Notes under the pieces: generated by a model
What the model saw: only the letters and a program-made list of their open reading frames with translations
Databases searched by the model: none
Told to the model about the DNA's origin: nothing
Assembly (NCBI GenBank): GCA_003504855.1
Contig: DNZD01000042.1
Location: 1-9,363 of the forward strand
DNA: 9,363 nucleotides
Reading direction: 5' to 3'
Source of the DNA: Cytophagales bacterium
GTDB taxonomy: Bacteria; Bacteroidota; Bacteroidia; Cytophagales; Cyclobacteriaceae
Shown: positions 6,095 to 9,363 of the stretch, piece by piece
Layout: each line of letters starts with the position of its first letter
Numbering within the stretch: position 1 is the stretch's first letter
Position numbers and translations under genes: made by a program

Positions 6095-7391
6095 CGTTAA
6101 AAGGAGAGAAGGGTGAGGCAGCAAATTCGTCTTGTCGTATTGAGCTGAAGGCAAATCCACAAATTACTTTGGGAAAGAAGTAGGTAGACTTCTGTGGCAT
6201 TGTAGAACCACTCGCACACACCTGCTTTACTGTTTCAATCGAGACTTCCTGAGTGATTAGTGCTGCCTGGCACTTACCTGTCCATACTTGCCGGAGGCAG
6301 TCCGAAAAGCTTCTGTCAAAGTCAAGGTATTCTGACGAACGCTGGGTGCGGCCGCTCAACCCAAATGCCTGCTCAATGATGAAGTAGTGCATGACGGTAA
6401 GATCAAGGCGTTTGATCTGATCCGGGAAGGGCCAGCTGAAATGCAGGAAGGCTTCCGGTTGAAGCCTTACCTTAAAGGCCTGGTCCTTAAAGATGAGACC
6501 AAAGGTCCAGGGTTTGCCAAGGATGATCTCGTAAATAGAGTCAGGATCATCAACGGGTTTGATGGTGAAGTAGGGTGCCAGTTTTCGTAACACCTTCTCT
6601 TCATTGAAATCCGGGACGTTCTTGATGAGTCGGTGCGTAGGTAGAATTCGTAAGTCGTCAGATTCGGTATTACTCAGGTACATGAGGTGGAAGTGGTATC
6701 CTTCCTTTCCGGTGTCATTGGGATTAGCCGCCGCCAGCTTGTGTTTCAGGATCAAAGAACTTTCGTAACGGTGGTGACCGTCGGCGAGAATGATTGTCTT
6801 GTCCCTGAACAGGGAGATGATTTCACGAATGACTTTAACATCCTGGATTACGGCGAGTACATCCCGTACCCCCTGATAGTCTTCAGTTTCGTAGATCGGG
6901 TTGCGAATGGCCTCGTCCATGTAGGCTTCCACCCGAAATTCCGGATCGGTATACAGTCCATGTGTGGCACTGACATGGCACATGGTTTTGTCGAGCAGTT
7001 CTACCCGGTCATTGACGGACTTCGGGATTGTGTTCTCGTGCCGAAGGATAACCTTCTCTTCCCAATCATAGGTACGGATGTGGCACATGATGCCTTTCCG
7101 GCAATATGTCTTCTCCGATCCGGGTAGTTTGAAGTACTGGTAGTAGACATAAATTCCCGGCAACGGATCTTGTTTCAATATGCCTTCTGATTTCCAGCGA
7201 GCTAAGGTGTGGGCAGCTTCCTCCGCGGTGCCACGGGGTACAGACAAATGGATGCTGTTGAGCGGGTTCTTATATAAATTCTGTCGTTGTTTTTCTGAAA
7301 CAACATCAAATAGAGGAGACGTGACTTCATCGATCTCTATTCCAAGGGCAGCGTTGTAACGCCAGGCCCTGAATGGTTGAATTTCTGCCAT
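6084..7391 (-). CDS. DUF1015 family protein (uncharacterised; DGHHR motif)
   Basis: This 435-residue protein belongs to the widespread DUF1015 family (COG4198). It is soluble by appearance, with no signal peptide or membrane segment. Family hallmarks occur in order: PFRAWRYN near the N-terminus (6-13), RHENTIPKSVNDR (117-129), LADGHHRYESSL (202-213), RILPTHRLI (248-256), and near the C-terminus MPQKSTYFFPK. The DGHHR block resembles the DGH-R/GxHR motif of ParB, sulfiredoxin and free-serine-kinase folds, which suggests nucleotide or phosphate handling; this is inference, not a proven activity. From memory, homologues in Bacteroidota often lie beside serC and serA, hinting at a phosphoserine link, but those genes are absent here. 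The gene lies 9 bases after the biotin carboxylase and overlaps maf by 11. The start ATG at 7391 gives the expected MAEIQPFRAW. Family membership is near certain; function is open. Confidence 0.93.
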   Translation of the reverse strand: MAEIQPFRAWRYNAALGIEIDEVTSPLFDVVSEKQRQNLYKNPLNSIHLSVPRGTAEEAAHTLARWKSEGILKQDPLPGIYVYYQYFKLPGSEKTYCRKGIMCHIRTYDWEEKVILRHENTIPKSVNDRVELLDKTMCHVSATHGLYTDPEFRVEAYMDEAIRNPIYETEDYQGVRDVLAVIQDVKVIREIISLFRDKTIILADGHHRYESSLILKHKLAAANPNDTGKEGYHFHLMYLSNTESDDLRILPTHRLIKNVPDFNEEKVLRKLAPYFTIKPVDDPDSIYEIILGKPWTFGLIFKDQAFKVRLQPEAFLHFSWPFPDQIKRLDLTVMHYFIIEQAFGLSGRTQRSSEYLDFDRSFSDCLRQVWTGKCQAALITQEVSIETVKQVCASGSTMPQKSTYFFPKVICGFAFSSIRQDEFAASPFSPFNDAI

Positions 7392-7400
7392 GGTCTGGAG

Positions 7401-8900
7401 TTACAGGCTTCGGTTGGACTTCCACCGGCTTTCGGCAGGTGTTGCCAGTACATCGGCATTTTTTATTGAAGTTGATTTATCAAATACGTGTACGGCTAAC
7501 AGGCATGCCAAAGAATCCATGGTATCGTCCTTATATTTGGGTTGCAAGACTTCAGGTTTGAAGTATTGTTCCACGAAGCGGGTATCAAAATGCCCGGAAC
7601 GGAACGCTTCGTGCTTCATTACAAACTGACAGAATCCCAGCGTTGTGGTCACCCCCGTGATGGTGTATTCATCAATGGCGCGAATCATCTTTTCGATGGC
7701 CGCTTCCCGGGTTTCAGCGTGGCAGATCATTTTGGCAATCATGGGGTCGTAATAGAAGGGGATGGACATTCCCTCTTCAAAACCATCATCCACCCGGATG
7801 CCGTGACCCTGCGGTCGTCGGTAGGTGGAAAGCTTGCCAATGTCCGGGAGGAAATTGTTGGCAGGATCTTCCGCGTACACCCGTACCTCGATGGCATGTC
7901 CGTTGATGCGAAGGTCTTCTTGTTTGAAAGGAATTTTCTCTCCTTCTGCAATTCGAATCTGCAGGTGGACGAGGTCGAGTCCGGTAATTTCCTCTGTTAC
8001 AGGATGTTCAACCTGGAGACGTGTATTCATTTCCAGAAAATAGAAATTCAGGTTTTCGTCCAGGATGAATTCAACTGTTCCAGCATTGTAGTAGCCGCAG
8101 GAACGGGCAACATTAACTGCAGCTTCACCCATGGCTTTACGCAAGGCTGGCGTCAATACAGAAGAGGGGGCTTCTTCAACAACTTTCTGATGCCGCCGTT
8201 GAATGGAGCATTCCCGTTCGAACAGGTGGACAACATTTCCGTGCTTGTCGCCGAAAATCTGAAACTCAATATGCCTTGGTTTGGTAACGTATTTTTCGAT
8301 GAACACCGAGCCATCGCCAAAGGCCGAAGTGGCTTCACTTACCGCGCGCTCCATTTGTTCAGCGAATTCACCTTCATTGCTGACAATGCGCATGCCTTTG
8401 CCTCCGCCGCCGGCACTAGCCTTGATCAGGACAGGATACCCAATTGATTTGGCCAATTTCTTGGCCTCGCCGACATCTGTAATGGGTTCAGCGGTGCCCG
8501 GCACCAAGGGAACCTTAAATTTAGCTGCTGCCTGTTTGGCTGCGAGCTTGCTGCCCATGACCTCTATGGCTTGGGGAGGCGGACCGATGAAAGTCAGTCC
8601 GGCATTTTCCACTTCGTGGGCGAATTCTTCATTCTCTGATAGAAATCCATAGCCTGGATGAATAGCGTCAGAACCTGTGGCTTTAGCAGCTGCGATAATT
8701 TTGTCCTTTCGCAGGTATGACTCCGACGATGGAGGTGGGCCAATACAAACCGCTTCGTCCGCGAATCGCACGTGCAGTGCGTTCCTGTCGGCCTCGCTGT
8801 ACACAGCTACGGTCTTAATTCCAAGTTCCCTTGCAGAGCGCATGACACGAAGCGCTATTTCCCCCCGATTAGCGACCAGAATCTTCTTGATTTTAGGCAT
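7401..8900 (-). CDS. accC: Biotin carboxylase subunit of acetyl-/propionyl-CoA carboxylase
   Basis: This subunit carboxylates biotin on a carrier protein using ATP and bicarbonate, the first half-reaction of acyl-CoA carboxylases. The ATP-grasp enzyme begins KKILVANRGEIALRVMRSA. It has K118, K160, the glycine-rich loop GGGGKGM (164-170), H210, E277, the EMNTRLQVEHPVTE active-site block (290-303), and R340 in the EVRVYAEDP block. The C-terminal biotin-carboxylase domain follows to about residue 450. At 499 residues it is about 50 longer than E. coli AccC; the extra tail ends SRWKSNRSL and contains no biotinylation site (no MKM). Tails like this are common in Bacteroidota subunits, where the biotin carrier and carboxyltransferase are separate proteins, often of the propionyl-CoA type. 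So the substrate (acetyl or propionyl) is unsettled, and neither partner gene is in the window. It heads the accC-DUF1015-maf operon. A possible promoter (TAGCCTTG on this strand, 8924-8917) lies just upstream. Confidence 0.96.
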   Translation of the reverse strand: MPKIKKILVANRGEIALRVMRSARELGIKTVAVYSEADRNALHVRFADEAVCIGPPPSSESYLRKDKIIAAAKATGSDAIHPGYGFLSENEEFAHEVENAGLTFIGPPPQAIEVMGSKLAAKQAAAKFKVPLVPGTAEPITDVGEAKKLAKSIGYPVLIKASAGGGGKGMRIVSNEGEFAEQMERAVSEATSAFGDGSVFIEKYVTKPRHIEFQIFGDKHGNVVHLFERECSIQRRHQKVVEEAPSSVLTPALRKAMGEAAVNVARSCGYYNAGTVEFILDENLNFYFLEMNTRLQVEHPVTEEITGLDLVHLQIRIAEGEKIPFKQEDLRINGHAIEVRVYAEDPANNFLPDIGKLSTYRRPQGHGIRVDDGFEEGMSIPFYYDPMIAKMICHAETREAAIEKMIRAIDEYTITGVTTTLGFCQFVMKHEAFRSGHFDTRFVEQYFKPEVLQPKYKDDTMDSLACLLAVHVFDKSTSIKNADVLATPAESRWKSNRSL

Positions 8901-8916
8901 AAATGGATTTGGTATG

Positions 8917-8947
8917 CAAGGCTAAGCAGATTTTTCCACTCTCCGAA
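8917..8947 (-). promoter_or_regulatory. Possible promoter of the accC-DUF1015-maf operon
   Basis: Read on the minus strand, TAGCCTTG (8924-8917) matches 7 of 8 bases of the Bacteroidota -7 element. TTCG (8947-8944) sits 19 bases upstream, at the place of the -33 TTTG. Transcription would start near 8910, leaving about 10 leader bases before the ATG at 8900. A competing candidate on the same strand is AAAATTTG (8993-8986), inside the palindrome, but it lacks a good -33. The evidence is short consensus matching only. Confidence 0.25.
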
Positions 8948-8953
8948 TAAGCG

Positions 8954-8983
8954 TTCTTACATTCATTATTTTCGTTAAATTTG
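8954..8983 (+). promoter_or_regulatory. Likely promoter of the alpha-oxoamine synthase-like gene
   Basis: TAAATTTG at 8976-8983 is a perfect TAnnTTTG -7 element. TTC at 8954-8956 lies 19 bases upstream, where a TTG/TTTG -33 element is expected. The start of transcription would be near 8990, giving a leader of about 25 bases, A-rich (AACATAAAAACC) before the ATG at 9015. The -7 element is embedded in the palindrome at 8977-8992, so a protein bound there would block this promoter. Confidence 0.45.
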
Positions 8984-8992
8984 CGCAAATTT
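8977..8992. repeat. Perfect 16-base palindrome in the divergent intergenic region
   Basis: AAATTTGCGCAAATTT reads identically on both strands. It lies between the divergently transcribed accC operon and the PLP-enzyme gene and overlaps the plus-strand -7 element. It contains back-to-back TTTG ends, one in each direction. It may be an operator for a dimeric repressor, or simply the product of two opposed -7 elements. With no spacer it is not a good RNA hairpin. Confidence 0.6.
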
Positions 8993-9014
8993 TTAACATA
9001 AAAACCTATCACCC

Positions 9015-9363
9015 ATGGTCGATTTGTTTGATAAACTACGGATGGAAGCTGGCCCTCTGGCCAAGTACTCTCACTTGCCTGATGATTATTTCTTTTTCCC
9101 CAAGTTAGAGGGCGAGATAGGGCCTCACATGAACTTCATGGGTCGGAGTGTTTTGAACTGGAGTCTGAACAACTATCTCGGATTGGCCAACCATCCGGAG
9201 GTGCGTAAGACAGACGCAGAGGCAGCCGCACAATTTGGATTGGCGTATCCGATGGGTGCCCGCATGATGTCAGGCAATTCCCTGCAGCACCTGGAGTTTG
9301 AGCGTCAACTGGCGGCCTTTGTGAAGAAGGAAGATGCGATGTTGTTGAATTTTGGTTATCAGG
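9015..9363 (+). CDS. PLP-dependent alpha-oxoamine synthase-like enzyme, N-terminal 116 residues (3' end outside window)
   Basis: This is the first part of a fold-type I PLP enzyme of the group containing BioF, 2-amino-3-ketobutyrate CoA ligase and serine palmitoyltransferase. These join an amino acid to an acyl thioester with loss of CO2. Visible features are an N-terminal LFDKLRMEAGPLAKYSH, FFFPKLEGEIGPHM (26-39), the family signature NWSLNNYLGLANHPEV (48-63), and YPMGARMMSGNSLQHLEFERQLAAF (79-102). The last corresponds to the G-S-x-R/SG...H...LE block of BioF and KBL. The frame is open to the window edge. The PLP-binding Lys and catalytic His lie downstream and are not visible. YPMGARMM in place of GSGGSR or GSVRF suggests a separate subgroup. 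Candidate roles in this phylum include sphingolipid or sulfonolipid (capnine) base synthesis, but the substrate cannot be decided from this fragment. The start ATG at 9015 follows an A-rich leader and a good promoter. Confidence 0.88.
   Translation, partial: MVDLFDKLRMEAGPLAKYSHLPDDYFFFPKLEGEIGPHMNFMGRSVLNWSLNNYLGLANHPEVRKTDAEAAAQFGLAYPMGARMMSGNSLQHLEFERQLAAFVKKEDAMLLNFGYQ

Noticed and set aside
6095..6160. Upstream ATG extending maf by 22 residues
   Set aside because: The added residues are inside the DUF1015 coding region and unlike Maf N-termini; MQFSRKLILASTSPRR is the natural start.
7542..8447. Long plus-strand open frame (301 codons) opposite the biotin carboxylase gene
   Set aside because: It is antisense to a fully conserved accC-like gene, has no recognisable domains, and is explained by codon bias of the real gene.

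Overview
The window looks like an ordinary chromosomal stretch from a member of the Bacteroidota, probably in or near the Cytophagales. This is inferred from three things. Start codons have no clear Shine-Dalgarno sequences. Good matches to the Bacteroidota -7 promoter element TAnnTTTG lie upstream of genes. Several proteins are of the types typical of that phylum: a roughly 500-residue biotin carboxylase with a C-terminal tail, DUF1015, TolC/HlyD efflux parts and an alpha-oxoamine synthase-like enzyme. Coding density is high, all reading frames look intact, and I see no tRNA, rRNA, CRISPR array, insertion sequence, phage gene or att site. No intergenic stretch reaches 300 bases.

Layout. Bases 1-275 (+) are the 3' end of thymidylate synthase. 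A 142-base gap with a possible promoter leads to a tight (+) cluster: sdaAB (L-serine dehydratase beta subunit), a TolC-family outer-membrane channel and a MacA/HlyD-type periplasmic adaptor. It closes at a strong intrinsic terminator at 3949-3978. A second (+) pair follows only 3 bases apart: inorganic pyrophosphatase (ppa) and a GT9 (heptosyltransferase-like) glycosyltransferase. The latter ends in a 4-base convergent overlap with the (-) strand.

The (-) strand holds a compact operon transcribed from about 8900 down to 5522: biotin carboxylase (accC-like), a DUF1015 protein and a Maf nucleotide pyrophosphatase. The gaps are 9 bases and an 11-base overlap. A 114-base divergent intergenic region (8901-9014), with a good -7 element inside a perfect 16-base palindrome, separates this operon from a (+) PLP-dependent alpha-oxoamine synthase-like gene cut by the window end.

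How they fit together. Most genes are housekeeping: dTMP synthesis, PPi hydrolysis, nucleotide-pool sanitation, acyl-CoA carboxylation and serine catabolism. The rest serve the envelope: an efflux pair, a glycosyltransferase for LPS or other surface glycan, and a lipid-type PLP enzyme. The least understood element is the DUF1015 protein, whose DGHHR motif hints at a ParB/sulfiredoxin/serine-kinase-like site. I see no convincing new defence or mobile system; the findings are modest leads.
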